Part shown: positions 1 to 7,735 of the stretch, in pieces
Layout of the letters: every line of letters begins with the position of its first letter
How positions within the stretch are numbered: position 1 is the stretch's first letter
Assembly: GCA_021201825.1 (NCBI GenBank)
Contig: JAJQED010000035.1
Location: forward strand, 1-57,260
Length of the DNA stretch: 57,260 nt
Direction of reading: 5' to 3'
From: Alistipes sp.
GTDB lineage: Bacteria; Bacteroidota; Bacteroidia; Bacteroidales; Rikenellaceae
Notes under the pieces: model-generated
Seen by the model: only the letters and a program-made list of their open reading frames with translations
What the model was told of the DNA's origin: nothing
Database searches by the model: none
Program-made: the position numbers and the translations under genes

Positions 1-134
1 GTTACCTCGCTTCGTTATTTCCCTCCCGCCGCCTATCAGCGGCGACGACGGGACTTCGCTCGGTGAGCTCGGCCGCATTATGCGGCCTCGGTTGCGAGGA
101 GAGGAGCGACGAAACAATCTAAATAGAAAGGGGA
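1..134. other. Left-edge sequence without a recognisable gene
   Basis: No gene could be recognised here. It holds a short perfect palindrome at 71-87 (arm GGCCGCAT) and one family B repeat unit at about 100-127 (GCGAGGAG...GACGAAACAATCT). Whether a gene cut off by the window edge ends in the first 60 bases cannot be decided. Confidence 0.4.
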
Positions 135-310
135 TCTCCTATCCCGGCAAAGCCGGGAATTATCTGTCATTTTCGCCGGGCAGGATTAAAGTCGCAAGAG
201 GGAGATCACCCGAACTACCATGTAGTGAGGGAAGCTCCCGGGAGCGACACCTGATCCCGGCGAGGCGGTGTCTTTTGCTCCACTTTTGGACAAGCAAAAG
301 TGGAAAAGAA
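135..310 (+). repeat. Family A long palindromic repeat, copy 1
   Basis: This is a near-full copy of the roughly 180-bp family A repeat. In order it contains the hairpin CCCGGCaaaGCCGGG, the conserved GGATTAAAGTCGCAAGAGG block, the ACTACcatGTAGT hairpin, the GCTCCCGGGAGC palindrome, the GACACC...GGTGTC pair and the CCACTTTTGgacaagCAAAAGTGG hairpin. It is followed by the usual trailer GCGCAAGGCATT. Open frames through it recur in other copies because the DNA is conserved. They have no start or neighbour context that suggests a protein. Confidence 0.9.
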
Positions 311-391
311 AATAGGAGAAAATGCGCAAGGCATTTAAAACTAGAATTGCGAGTAGCAAGGCGGCGAAGCACTCTATTGCACCCCTGTCGT

Positions 392-424
392 CATTGCTTC
401 GTTTCTCCGCTCCTCGCAATGACG
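392..424 (-). repeat. Family B short repeat unit
   Basis: A single unit with the ends CATTGCTTC and CGCAATGACG around the centre GTTTCTCCGCTCCT. It lies downstream of ssb, just beyond the ssb terminator. Confidence 0.75.
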
Positions 425-450
425 TTTTCCCCGTTATTACGGTCCAAAAA

Positions 451-481
451 AATAATGCGCATATATTATATGCGCATTATT
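451..481 (-). terminator. Terminator-like hairpin after ssb
   Basis: A 15-bp perfect stem (arm AATAATGCGCATATA) around a single T. On the minus strand it is followed by a run of seven Ts. It lies 27 bases past the ssb stop, so it probably ends the lpxK-pnp-ssb transcript. Confidence 0.75.
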
Positions 482-508
482 ATGATCAAAGGCCTTGGGC
501 GCCGATGG

Positions 509-1006
509 TCAGAACGGCAGGTCGTCGATATCCTCTTCCGGAGACGGGAACGACGGATCCTGAACGGGAGCCGCACCGGCTACCGCCGGGGCGGCGGGTG
601 TACTCTGGTAACCTCCGTAGGGAGCTTGCGGCGCCTGGGGTGCCTGTCCTGCGGCGGACTGGCCCTGCGGCCCGTCACTGCGGCGGTCCAGCAATTTTAT
701 ATCGTCCGCCAGTATCTCGATACCGTAACGTTTGTTGCCGGTCTGGTCGGTCCATTCGTTGGAGCGGATGCGCCCCTCGATATAGATGCGGCTGCCTTTG
801 CGCACGAAGCGGTCGGCAGTGTCGGCCATATTGCGCCACAGCGTCACGGTGTGCCATTCGGTATGGTCCCGGGCTTCCTGGGTCTGGCGGTTGTAGATGC
901 GTTCCGTCGTTGCGAGCCGAAGCCGGGCCACTTTGATACCGCTCTCGAGCGTACGTATTTCGGGGTCGGCGCCAACATTGCCGATAAGTGTTACTTTATT
1001 GATCAT
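509..1006 (-). CDS. ssb: Single-stranded DNA-binding protein
   Basis: A 165-residue SSB that coats single-stranded DNA during replication, repair and recombination and recruits partner proteins. The N-terminal OB fold (about residues 1-110) opens with the family signature MINKVTLIGNVGADPEIR and contains the segments TEWHTVTLWRNMAD and GSRIYIEGRIRSNEW. A flexible Gln/Pro/Ala-rich linker follows (about 112-150). The protein ends in the acidic tip EEDIDDLPF, the usual docking peptide for SSB partners. Length is normal for the family. It begins 42 bases after the pnp stop with no clear promoter between, so it is probably the last gene of lpxK-pnp-ssb. Confidence 0.97.
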   Translation of the reverse strand: MINKVTLIGNVGADPEIRTLESGIKVARLRLATTERIYNRQTQEARDHTEWHTVTLWRNMADTADRFVRKGSRIYIEGRIRSNEWTDQTGNKRYGIEILADDIKLLDRRSDGPQGQSAAGQAPQAPQAPYGGYQSTPAAPAVAGAAPVQDPSFPSPEEDIDDLPF

Positions 1007-1048
1007 AGCTTATAATTATTTAATACGGGTTAGTATTCTCGTTCGGCC

Positions 1049-1855
1049 TTACAGGGCACTGATCATCCCTACGAACAGCCGGGTCATGTTCACGGCCGCT
1101 TTGGCACCCTCGCGCTGGACTTCTTCGTGGGTCGATTTTTCGCCCGAAAGCCCTACGTTTGTTATGACCGACACCCCGAAGACGGGTATCAGCATGTGCC
1201 GGGCGGCTATCACTTCCGGCGTAGTAGACATCCCGACGGTATCCCCGCCGATGGCCCTGAAGTAGCCGTATTCTTTTTGCGTTTCGAATGTAGGCCCCGT
1301 GCCGCCTACATAACAGCCGTACTGCAGTTCGATCCCCAGTCCGGCGGCTACTTCGCCCGCGAGGCGGATAAGGGCGGGGTCGTAGGCGTCGTTCATGTCG
1401 GGGAACCGGGTGCCCAGTTCACTTATGTTGGGCCCGACCAGCGGGTTGGGTATTAGGTTTATATGGTCCGTGATCACCATCAGGTCGCCCGTGCGGAACT
1501 GCGGGTTGACCCCGCCGCTGGCATTCGAAACGAACAGGCATTCTATCCCCAGAAGTTTCATCACCCGCACCGGGAAAACCACCTGCTGCGGGGTGTAACC
1601 CTCGTAATAGTGGAAGCGGCCCTGCATGGCGACCACCCTCTTGCCCCCGAGCATACCGAATATCAGCCGCCCGTGGTGCCCCTCCACCGTTGAGACGGGA
1701 AAGTTCGGGATGTCGGCATAGTCTATCGCCGTGGATATCTGTATCTCGTCCACCAGGCCGCCGAGTCCCGTGCCGAGGATTATCCCGATCTGCGGTTCGA
1801 AGCCGGCCCGCTCACGAACGTAGGATGCGGTCTGTCGGATTAGTTCTAATGTCAT
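1049..1855 (-). CDS. punA: Purine-nucleoside phosphorylase (trimeric, PNP/MTAP family)
   Basis: A 268-residue cytosolic enzyme of purine salvage that splits inosine and guanosine with phosphate into free base and ribose 1-phosphate. Family blocks are visible in order: the phosphate loop GTGLGGL near residue 28, VEGHHGRL near 60, GGVNPQFRTGDLMVITDHINLI near 115-136, and the base-binding region VGMSTTPEVIAARH near 205-220. The length matches trimeric PNPs. The ATG lies inside the 3' end of lpxK, a 44-base overlap. Starting later would remove conserved N-terminal helix residues, so the overlap seems real and suggests translational coupling. The symbol follows Gram-positive naming, and substrate preference was not established. 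Confidence 0.94.
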   Translation of the reverse strand: MTLELIRQTASYVRERAGFEPQIGIILGTGLGGLVDEIQISTAIDYADIPNFPVSTVEGHHGRLIFGMLGGKRVVAMQGRFHYYEGYTPQQVVFPVRVMKLLGIECLFVSNASGGVNPQFRTGDLMVITDHINLIPNPLVGPNISELGTRFPDMNDAYDPALIRLAGEVAAGLGIELQYGCYVGGTGPTFETQKEYGYFRAIGGDTVGMSTTPEVIAARHMLIPVFGVSVITNVGLSGEKSTHEEVQREGAKAAVNMTRLFVGMISAL

Positions 1856-2879
1856 AGTCGAGCTTGTTAAGGAAATCTTTCAGGGTGTCCTCCCTGAACG
1901 TTATTTTTATGGGCATGTAAAACAGTTTAACCCGCAGGTGGGGCGGGATCTTGCGGCTCCCCGCGAATTTCACCGCATCCTTTTCGGTCATAACTATCGC
2001 CGTAGCCTCCGGCGCCCCGTCGAGGGTTTTTTCCATCATATCCAGGTCCCTGCGGCGGTAGGTGTAATGGTCGCCGTAAACCAATTCGTCCACGATCTCG
2101 TACCTCCGCGCGAGGGCGGTGCGGAACGGCCCCGGGTTGCCGATACCCGACATGGCGATTATCCTGGCCCCTTTGGCCGGGATCTCCGGCGCATCGTCCG
2201 GGAAGACCGCCCGCAGGTTACAGTGATGCGTGGTCGTATAGTAAAGGTTCTGGTAAGGGAACAGGTTGAGCGATTTGTGGATCAGCCGGCGGTCGATGGC
2301 CGTCATGTCGTCCGGGCATTTGGTCACCAGCACGTAATGCGCCCGTCTGATCTGCGACCGTGTATCTCGCAGTGAACCCCACGGCAAAAGGTGGTCCCGG
2401 TAGACCGGGCGGTTGTAATCCATCAGCAGGATATTAACCCACGGTTCGACATAGCGGTGCTGGAAACCGTCGTCGAGGATAATAAGGTCCACCTCCGGAT
2501 GGTCCTCCAGGATCCGTTCTATACCTTCCGTACGTTTCTCGCACACCGACACCACTACGTCCGGGAATTTGCGCTTGATCTGCTTGGGTTCGTCCCCCAC
2601 TTCGAGGAACGGCGAATCGGCCCGCGCCTCCACATAACCCTTGGTCCGGCGCCGGTACCCCCGCGAGAGTACGGCAACGTTTCGCCGGGCGGAGAAATGG
2701 GAAATAAGCAACTCCGTCACGGGTGTTTTGCCCGTGCCGCCCACCGTAATGTTGCCTACGCAAACTATCGGTATGTCGTACCTGCGCGTCGGGAGCAACC
2801 CCCAGTCGAAGAATTTGTTCCGGAGCGACACTCCCATGCCGTAAAGCAACGCGAACGGCGAGAGCCAAACATTGCCCAT
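1812..2879 (-). CDS. lpxK: Tetraacyldisaccharide 4'-kinase
   Basis: A 355-residue membrane-associated kinase of lipid A synthesis. It phosphorylates the 4' position of tetraacyldisaccharide 1-phosphate to give lipid IVA. The hydrophobic N terminus (WLSPFALLYGMGV) is the usual membrane anchor. It is followed by the P-loop GNITVGGTGKTP at about residues 42-53, the segment SRGYRRRTKGY near 75, and DLIILDDGFQHR near 135. Length is typical for Bacteroidota LpxK. It heads the minus-strand operon, and its 3' end overlaps pnp. A well-formed promoter lies 27 bases upstream of the ATG. Confidence 0.96.
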   Translation of the reverse strand: MGNVWLSPFALLYGMGVSLRNKFFDWGLLPTRRYDIPIVCVGNITVGGTGKTPVTELLISHFSARRNVAVLSRGYRRRTKGYVEARADSPFLEVGDEPKQIKRKFPDVVVSVCEKRTEGIERILEDHPEVDLIILDDGFQHRYVEPWVNILLMDYNRPVYRDHLLPWGSLRDTRSQIRRAHYVLVTKCPDDMTAIDRRLIHKSLNLFPYQNLYYTTTHHCNLRAVFPDDAPEIPAKGARIIAMSGIGNPGPFRTALARRYEIVDELVYGDHYTYRRRDLDMMEKTLDGAPEATAIVMTEKDAVKFAGSRKIPPHLRVKLFYMPIKITFREDTLKDFLNKLDYDIRTNPTDRILRS

Positions 2880-2905
2880 TATTCCTTTTTAAGATGCGAT
2901 TCCCT

Positions 2906-2937
2906 CAAAGTTAATGTAATTTAGCCGGAAACCCAAA
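2906..2937 (-). promoter_or_regulatory. Promoter of lpxK-pnp-ssb
   Basis: On the minus strand, TTTG (2934-2937), a 20-base spacer, then TAACTTTG (2906-2913). This matches the Bacteroidota housekeeping pattern TTTG-N19-21-TAnnTTTG and sits just upstream of the lpxK ATG. Confidence 0.75.
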
Positions 2938-3007
2938 ACCGTCCGCGGTGATTTCCGCGCTCCTGTCCGTAACCGCTTTATTCCCGCCCTAAACGGGTAT
3001 GAACTGC

Positions 3008-3180
3008 AACCCCTGCCGTCATTGCGATCAAAAAGAAACGTCATTGTGAAGAATCCGCCCCCTCACGTCATTGCAAGGAGCGGAGCGATGCGGCAATCTC
3101 ACTAAAAGTGCAATGACGAAATGAAGATGGAGAGATTGCTTCACTGGCGTTCGCAATGACGGGAAAAACGTAGGGAGGAA
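3008..3180. repeat. Family B repeat cluster
   Basis: Several 30-40 bp units with fixed ends GTCATTGC and GCAATCT (or the reverse). One has the centre AAGGAGCGGAGCGATGCG, and another, in the other orientation, has TTCACTGGCGTTC. The 2880-3695 gap holds no gene I can support. It is filled by this cluster, the family A copy and a second B cluster. Confidence 0.8.
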
Positions 3181-3355
3181 TCTCCTTTCCCGGCGAAGCC
3201 GGGAATTATCTGCCATTTTCGCCGGGGCAGGATTAAAGTCGCAAGAGGGAGATCACCCGAACTACCATGTAGTGAGGGAAGCTCCCGGAAGCGACGCCTG
3301 ACCCCGGCGAGGCGGTGTCTTTTGCTCCACTTTTGGACAAGCAAAAGTGGAAAAA
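3181..3355 (+). repeat. Family A long palindromic repeat, copy 2
   Basis: A full-length copy, same orientation and hairpin order as the copy at 135. The CCCGG hairpin loop is GAA instead of AAA, and the final stem is followed by a run of As. The trailer CGCAAGGCAGTAACAACTG follows. Confidence 0.9.
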
Positions 3356-3379
3356 AAACAGTAAAAAATACGCAAGGCA

Positions 3380-3530
3380 GTAACAACTGCCGCAATGACG
3401 AAAGGGAGAATAGATTGCTTCACTACGTTCGCAATGACGGGAATGAGACGGGACGGCATTGTGAGGGGTTCGCAATAACAGGAAGAAACGTCTTTGCGAA
3501 GAGCGGAGCGACGCGGCAATCTTACTGGAA
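3380..3530. repeat. Family B repeat cluster
   Basis: Contains ATTGCTTCACTACGTTCGCAATGACG and a unit of the form GCGAAGAGCGGAGCGACGCGGCAATCTTA. It ends about 40 bases upstream of the promoter of the next gene. Confidence 0.8.
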
Positions 3531-3571
3531 CGGAACCCCTCCCGCGGGTTGAAATTTTAAACCGCGTATGA

Positions 3572-3604
3572 TTTCCCGATTGTGTTAAAATATTGCTATC
3601 TTCG
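3572..3604 (+). promoter_or_regulatory. Promoter candidate for the small membrane protein gene
   Basis: TTTC (3572-3575), a 21-base spacer and TATCTTCG (3597-3604). This is one mismatch from consensus in each box. It would give an untranslated leader of about 85 bases. Confidence 0.5.
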
Positions 3605-3695
3605 CAATCGACCCTGCCAGGTATATATTATTATAATGCCTCGTTTACCGTAACGGGACTAACTACCTTTATTAAATCGATTAATAAACCTAACT

Positions 3696-4271
3696 ATGAT
3701 GAGTGAAGAAAACAAGGTTACTGCAGACGAACTGCAGGAAACGCAAGAAACCCCTAATCCTGTAACTAATCCTGCCCCTGAGCCAGCCGCTGTCGTTGAA
3801 GACGAAGACAATGTGAAGTACATGACCCCGCAGGAATTCGAAGTGGCCAAGCTGCGCCAGAATATGCCTGTGGCGGTGATCTCCGGGATAATCGCCGGTA
3901 TCGTACTTGCCGGGGTCTGGGCGGCTATCGTAATGGCTACCAATACGATCTATACCTACATGGCCATACTGGTCGGGCTGGGAGTCGGCTTCGTGGTCCG
4001 GTTTGCCGGGAAAGGAGTTACGGCCAAGTTCGGTCTTGTGGGAGCCATCCTTGCCCTGTTCAGTTGCGTGTTGGGTAATTTCCTAACCACCGTCGGGTTC
4101 ATAGCCTCTAACAACGGTCTGAACTTTTTCGAAGTGCTGTTCAATTACGACTGGTCCAGGATATTCCTGGTAATAAAACGGGATTTCGAATATATAGACC
4201 TGGTATTCTACGGCCTGGCAGTGATAGTCGGATACGGCACCGCATTCCATACCGTAAAAATAAAACAATAA
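3696..4271 (+). CDS. Unknown membrane protein with acidic N-terminal tail
   Basis: A 191-residue protein of unknown function. Residues 1-45 form a hydrophilic tail rich in Glu, Thr and Pro. A short segment KYMTPQEFEVAKLRQNMP leads into four likely membrane segments (about 57-80, 84-102, 109-130 and 166-186). One aqueous loop (ALNNGLNFFEVLFNYDWSRIF-like region, about 135-160) is rich in aromatic residues. It stands alone between repeats. ATG codons at 3696 and 3699 are both possible starts. The two-helix pairs resemble small Bacteroidota membrane proteins without assigned roles, and I infer no function. Confidence 0.8.
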   Translation: MMSEENKVTADELQETQETPNPVTNPAPEPAAVVEDEDNVKYMTPQEFEVAKLRQNMPVAVISGIIAGIVLAGVWAAIVMATNTIYTYMAILVGLGVGFVVRFAGKGVTAKFGLVGAILALFSCVLGNFLTTVGFIASNNGLNFFEVLFNYDWSRIFLVIKRDFEYIDLVFYGLAVIVGYGTAFHTVKIKQ

Positions 4272-4400
4272 CCCTCCCGGTACTTTTCCCTGAAATTTAT
4301 ATCCGGGAGTAAATGGATCTTTCTTCCCTTTGTAACTGACCACAAACCGAGGCTATCGGGTTTAGCCGGATAGCCGATGCTGGGAGTAAGAAAAAATAAA

Positions 4401-4633
4401 AGTGACCCAAACTTTTGGAGATACGCCGTATCCTGTTCAGGTCCCAATACTAAAAGGGTTATCAGCTAAAGGCTGATAACCCTTTTAGTATTGGAGAAAA
4501 ATGGATAGAAACCAAGTAAAGCAGGGTTTCATGCCGTTCGCTTAGCATGGTGAATAAATTTACGGGCTTTCGCTCTCGACAAGTTCCAAGGTTAGTTTCT
4601 GATTTTGGCCCGTCAGTTCTTGCAAGAAAGAAC
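4401..4633. repeat. Family C modular palindromic cassette, rearranged copy 1
   Basis: The left part matches the inner flank of the other C copies (AACTTTTGGAGATAC...GTATC). The centre is a perfect 23-bp stem at 4444-4466/4472-4494 (arm starts CCAATACTAAAAGGG) with a 5-base loop. The right part, up to the palindrome-like GTTCTTgcAAGAAAGAAC at 4616-4633, matches the other end of the cassette only as a reverse complement. This copy therefore looks inverted on one side. The rest of 4272-4741 holds no gene. Confidence 0.75.
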
Positions 4634-4708
4634 AACGATATTTCATTTCCCCATATATAAATTTTAGGGAAAATAAGGTTTTGGGTGATAATCGTTTAAA
4701 ATAATTGT

Positions 4709-4716
4709 TATATTTG
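4709..4716 (+). promoter_or_regulatory. -7 box upstream of glutamate dehydrogenase 1
   Basis: TATATTTG fits the Bacteroidota -7 consensus TAnnTTTG and lies 25 bases before the ATG. No good TTTG box is present at the expected distance. Confidence 0.5.
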
Positions 4717-4741
4717 GTGACGATTTAAAACTTAATGCGCC

Positions 4742-6079
4742 ATGAATGTTAACGATCTGATGGCCGAACTCGAACGCAGGCATCCCGGCGAGAGCGAGTA
4801 TCTGCAGGCCGTAAGGGAAGTGCTTACCACTATCGAGGAGGTTTATAACGAACATCCCGAATTCGAAGCGGCGAAGATCGCCGAGCGGATCGTGGAGCCG
4901 GACCGGGTGTTTATCTTCAAGGTGCCGTGGGAGGACGACCGGGGTACGGTCCATGTCAACCTCGGGTACCGGGTGCAGTTCAACAACGCCATAGGCCCGT
5001 ACAAAGGGGGGTTGAGGTTCCATAGCAGTGTGAACCTCAGTATATTGAAATTCCTCGGGTTCGAGCAGATATTCAAGAATGCGCTTACTACCTTGCCGAT
5101 GGGCGGGGCTAAGGGCGGGTCTGATTTCAACCCGCGCGGCAAGTCCGACCGGGAGATTATGCGGTTCTGCCAGGCGTTCATGACCGAGCTGTGGCGGTAT
5201 ATAGGTCCCGAGACGGACGTGCCGGCCGGGGATATCGGCGTTGGTGCGCGTGAGGTGGGCTACCTCTATGGGATGTACCGTAAACTGGCCCGGGAAAATA
5301 CCGGGGTCATTACCGGCAAGGGGTTGAGCTATGGGGGGTCGTTGATCCGTCCGGAGGCTACGGGTTACGGCGCTGTGTATTTCCTGCGGCAGATGTTGGA
5401 GACCGCCGGGGATAAGCTCCAGGGCAAGACCGTTTCCATTTCCGGGTTCGGCAACGTGGCGTGGGGTGCGGCCAAGAAAGCGACCGAATTGGGCGCCAAG
5501 GTGTTGACCATTTCAGGGCCCGACGGGTATATCTACGATCCGGCCGGCCTCGATGCCGAGAAGATCGATTATATGCTCGAGCTGCGGGCGACCAATAACG
5601 ATATCGTATCGCCGTATGCCGAGCGGTTCGCCGGTTCGAAATTCTACGAGGGGCGCAAGCCGTGGGAGGTCAGGGTGGATATCGCCCTGCCGTGTGCCAC
5701 GCAGAACGAGCTGGACGGAGACGATGCCCGTACCCTGATTCAGAACGGCGTGATGTGTGTGGCGGAGGCTTCCAATATGGGGTGTACTCCCGAGGCTATC
5801 GACGCTTTTATAGAGAACCGTATCCTCTACGGTCCCGGCAAGGCGGTCAACGCGGGCGGGGTGGCGACGTCCGGGCTCGAGATGAGCCAGAACTCGATGA
5901 AGCTCAACTGGGTGGCTTCCGAGGTGGACGAACGCCTGAGGCAGATCATGTCCTCCATACACCATGCGTGCGTGGAGTACGGCACCGAGCGCGACGGGTA
6001 TATAAATTATATGAAAGGCGCGAATATTGCAGGCTTCATGAAAGTGGCCCGCAGTATGGTCGAACAGGGAATAGTATAA
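4742..6079 (+). CDS. gdhA: Glutamate dehydrogenase 1 (NAD(P)-dependent)
   Basis: A 445-residue cytosolic enzyme of the hexameric class that interconverts 2-oxoglutarate plus ammonia and glutamate. The substrate domain carries IGPYKGGLRFHSSVN (about 87-101) and the catalytic-lysine segment PMGGAKGGSDFNPRGK (about 120-135). PAGDIGVGAREVG follows near 160-172. The nucleotide domain has the glycine loop SGFGNVAWGAA near 238. It is a paralogue of the gene at 43200-44555, from which it differs after the second strand of the nucleotide fold (TISGPDGYI here, TMSDSDGYI there). This may change cofactor preference, but preference cannot be read reliably from this. A C-type repeat lies upstream and a GC hairpin downstream. 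Confidence 0.95.
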   Translation: MNVNDLMAELERRHPGESEYLQAVREVLTTIEEVYNEHPEFEAAKIAERIVEPDRVFIFKVPWEDDRGTVHVNLGYRVQFNNAIGPYKGGLRFHSSVNLSILKFLGFEQIFKNALTTLPMGGAKGGSDFNPRGKSDREIMRFCQAFMTELWRYIGPETDVPAGDIGVGAREVGYLYGMYRKLARENTGVITGKGLSYGGSLIRPEATGYGAVYFLRQMLETAGDKLQGKTVSISGFGNVAWGAAKKATELGAKVLTISGPDGYIYDPAGLDAEKIDYMLELRATNNDIVSPYAERFAGSKFYEGRKPWEVRVDIALPCATQNELDGDDARTLIQNGVMCVAEASNMGCTPEAIDAFIENRILYGPGKAVNAGGVATSGLEMSQNSMKLNWVASEVDERLRQIMSSIHHACVEYGTERDGYINYMKGANIAGFMKVARSMVEQGIV

Positions 6080-6099
6080 ATATCATCATATAGTTCGTA

Positions 6100-6178
6100 T
6101 TTACAAGACATCAAATAAATAGGGGAATATAAATATTGAATATGTATCGGGGTCCGGGTTGCCGGGCCCCTTATTTAT
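6100..6178 (+). terminator. Terminator-like element after gdhA, shared with a second site
   Basis: The GC stem GGGGtCCGG/CCGGgCCCC at 6149-6170, followed by TTATTTATT, is a plausible intrinsic terminator. The upstream part TTTACAAGACAT...ATAAATAGGGG...TAAATAT closely resembles the element at 24995-25081. That similarity is more than expected for two unrelated terminators. Confidence 0.6.
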
Positions 6179-6231
6179 TACCGGGGGCAGGGGGCGTCAT
6201 GGCCGGCGGCAGGGATAGCCTTTTTTAGGGA

Positions 6232-6262
6232 TTGGCAGTGTGGCGGCAACGGTGTAACTTTG
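6232..6262 (+). promoter_or_regulatory. Promoter of the NhaC-type antiporter gene
   Basis: TTGG (6232-6235), a 19-base spacer and a perfect TAACTTTG (6255-6262), 34 bases before the ATG. Confidence 0.65.
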
Positions 6263-6296
6263 CGGCCGGGCCGAGAAAACGGAACCCGCTCTTTCG

Positions 6297-7628
6297 ATGA
6301 AAAACAATAACGATATACCCCGGCCGCAGGTGCCGAACGCCTGGGCGCTTATGCCTATGGCGGTATTCCTGGCCGCGTACCTCGCCGTGTCGCTCATTAC
6401 CGGCAATTTCTATGTGATGCCCATAACCGTAGCTTTCATGCTGGCATCGGCCGTAGCGCTCGGCATGGGGCGGGGGACCCCGTTCCGGGAACGGGTGGCA
6501 CAATTCTGCGAGGGGCCGGCCGACGGGAACGTGATGCTCATGGTATTGATCTTCATCCTTGCCGGGGCGTTCGCCGCGGCGGCGCGGCAGTCCGGCGCGG
6601 TTGATGCCGCGGTGAACCTGGCCCTGTGGGTTGTGCCGCCGGGGTTTATCACCGTGGGTATGTTCGCGGCGGCATGCTTCGTCTCGTTCTCGGTAGGCAC
6701 GTCCGTTGGGACAATCGTGGCGCTTGCGCCGATAGCGGCCGGAATGGCTTCCGGGGCCGAGATCCCGCTGCCGTTGATGCTGGGCGTCATGGTGAGCGGC
6801 GCCATGTTCGGCGACAACCTTTCGTTCATTTCCGATACGACCATCGTGGCCACCCGTACGCAGGGTTGCAAGATGTCCGACAAGTTTAAAGTCAACCTGC
6901 GTATAGCCCTGCCCGTGGCCGTAGTGACGGCGGCGCTTTACATTATTGCCGGGTGGGGGCCGTCCGTGGCGATGGAATTGCCCCCGGTGGACTGGGTGGG
7001 TGTAGCGCCGTACCTTGTGGTTATCGTGGCGGCGGTTTGCGGCATGAACGTTATCCTTGTGCTTTCGCTGGGCATAATGCTGTGCGGGGTTTCGGGCCTG
7101 GTCACGGGCTCCGCCGGGGTGGGGGAGTGGACGGCGGCCATGGGGGACGGGGTGCTCGGCATGGGTGAGCTGATAATAGTCACCCTGCTTGCGGCAGGGG
7201 TGTTCGGCATGATGCGGACCTACGGCGGCATCGCATGGCTCACGGCGAAACTCACCTCACGGATCCACTCCCGCAAGGGTGCCGAGGCGGGCATCGGCGC
7301 ACTGGCCGGGCTGGCCGACGTTTGTACGGCCAATAATACCGTGGCGCTGGTAATGACCGGCCCCGTTGCCCATGATATAGCCCGGCGGTACGGGATCGAT
7401 CCGCGCCGCAGCGCCAGCATTATCGATATTTTTTCATGCGTGGTGCAGGGTCTGCTTCCCTACGGGGCGCAGCTGCTTATGGCGGCCCAACTGGGCGGGG
7501 TCTCCCCCCTGGATATCCTGTCTTACGTCTACTATCCCGCCCTACTCGGCATCGGCACGGTCGCGGCCATCCTGACCGGCTATCCCAGCAAATATGCCCA
7601 TGGAGGCGAACCGCGGGATTCGGATTAA
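6297..7628 (+). CDS. NhaC-family Na+/H+ antiporter
   Basis: A 443-residue polytopic inner-membrane transporter with about eleven hydrophobic segments. It probably exchanges sodium for protons. Family-like blocks are FVSFSVGTSVGTIVALAPIAAGMA (about 126-149), MLGVMVSGAMFGDNLSFISDTTIVATRTQGCKMSDKFKVN (about 161-200) and ADVCTANNTVALVMTGPVAHDIA (about 340-362). The GTSxGT and FGDNLSxISDTT motifs are characteristic of the NhaC branch. The exact substrate could instead be another ion or organic acid. It has its own promoter, and the fusion gene follows after 107 bases. Confidence 0.88.
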   Translation: MKNNNDIPRPQVPNAWALMPMAVFLAAYLAVSLITGNFYVMPITVAFMLASAVALGMGRGTPFRERVAQFCEGPADGNVMLMVLIFILAGAFAAAARQSGAVDAAVNLALWVVPPGFITVGMFAAACFVSFSVGTSVGTIVALAPIAAGMASGAEIPLPLMLGVMVSGAMFGDNLSFISDTTIVATRTQGCKMSDKFKVNLRIALPVAVVTAALYIIAGWGPSVAMELPPVDWVGVAPYLVVIVAAVCGMNVILVLSLGIMLCGVSGLVTGSAGVGEWTAAMGDGVLGMGELIIVTLLAAGVFGMMRTYGGIAWLTAKLTSRIHSRKGAEAGIGALAGLADVCTANNTVALVMTGPVAHDIARRYGIDPRRSASIIDIFSCVVQGLLPYGAQLLMAAQLGGVSPLDILSYVYYPALLGIGTVAAILTGYPSKYAHGGEPRDSD

Positions 7629-7633
7629 ATTAT

Positions 7634-7641
7634 TAAATTTG
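7634..7641 (+). promoter_or_regulatory. -7 box upstream of the NagB-like/PIG-L fusion gene
   Basis: A perfect TAAATTTG just after the antiporter stop, 94 bases before the next ATG. No convincing -33 box is seen, because it would lie inside the antiporter gene. Confidence 0.45.
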
Positions 7642-7735
7642 TAAGTTACCGTAACCGGATGCTTCCGGTTCGGTATTTGCCCGGATAATTCCGGAACAGA
7701 TCACGGCCTGCCCGGCAAACATTAAAAACGACGTT

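Noticed and set aside
160-419. Open frames through the family A repeats, recurring with similar peptides at several sites
   Set aside because: The similarity is explained by conserved repeat DNA. Frames vary in start and extent between copies, cross B units, and a divergent copy changes them while keeping hairpins.
80-1015. A 311-codon plus-strand frame
   Set aside because: It runs through a repeat and antisense to the clear ssb gene. Composition is arginine-rich and looks like a shadow frame.
3008-3530. Possible CRISPR array, because short repeats alternate with unique stretches
   Set aside because: Unit spacing is irregular, units occur in both orientations, centres rather than spacers vary, and there are no cas genes.
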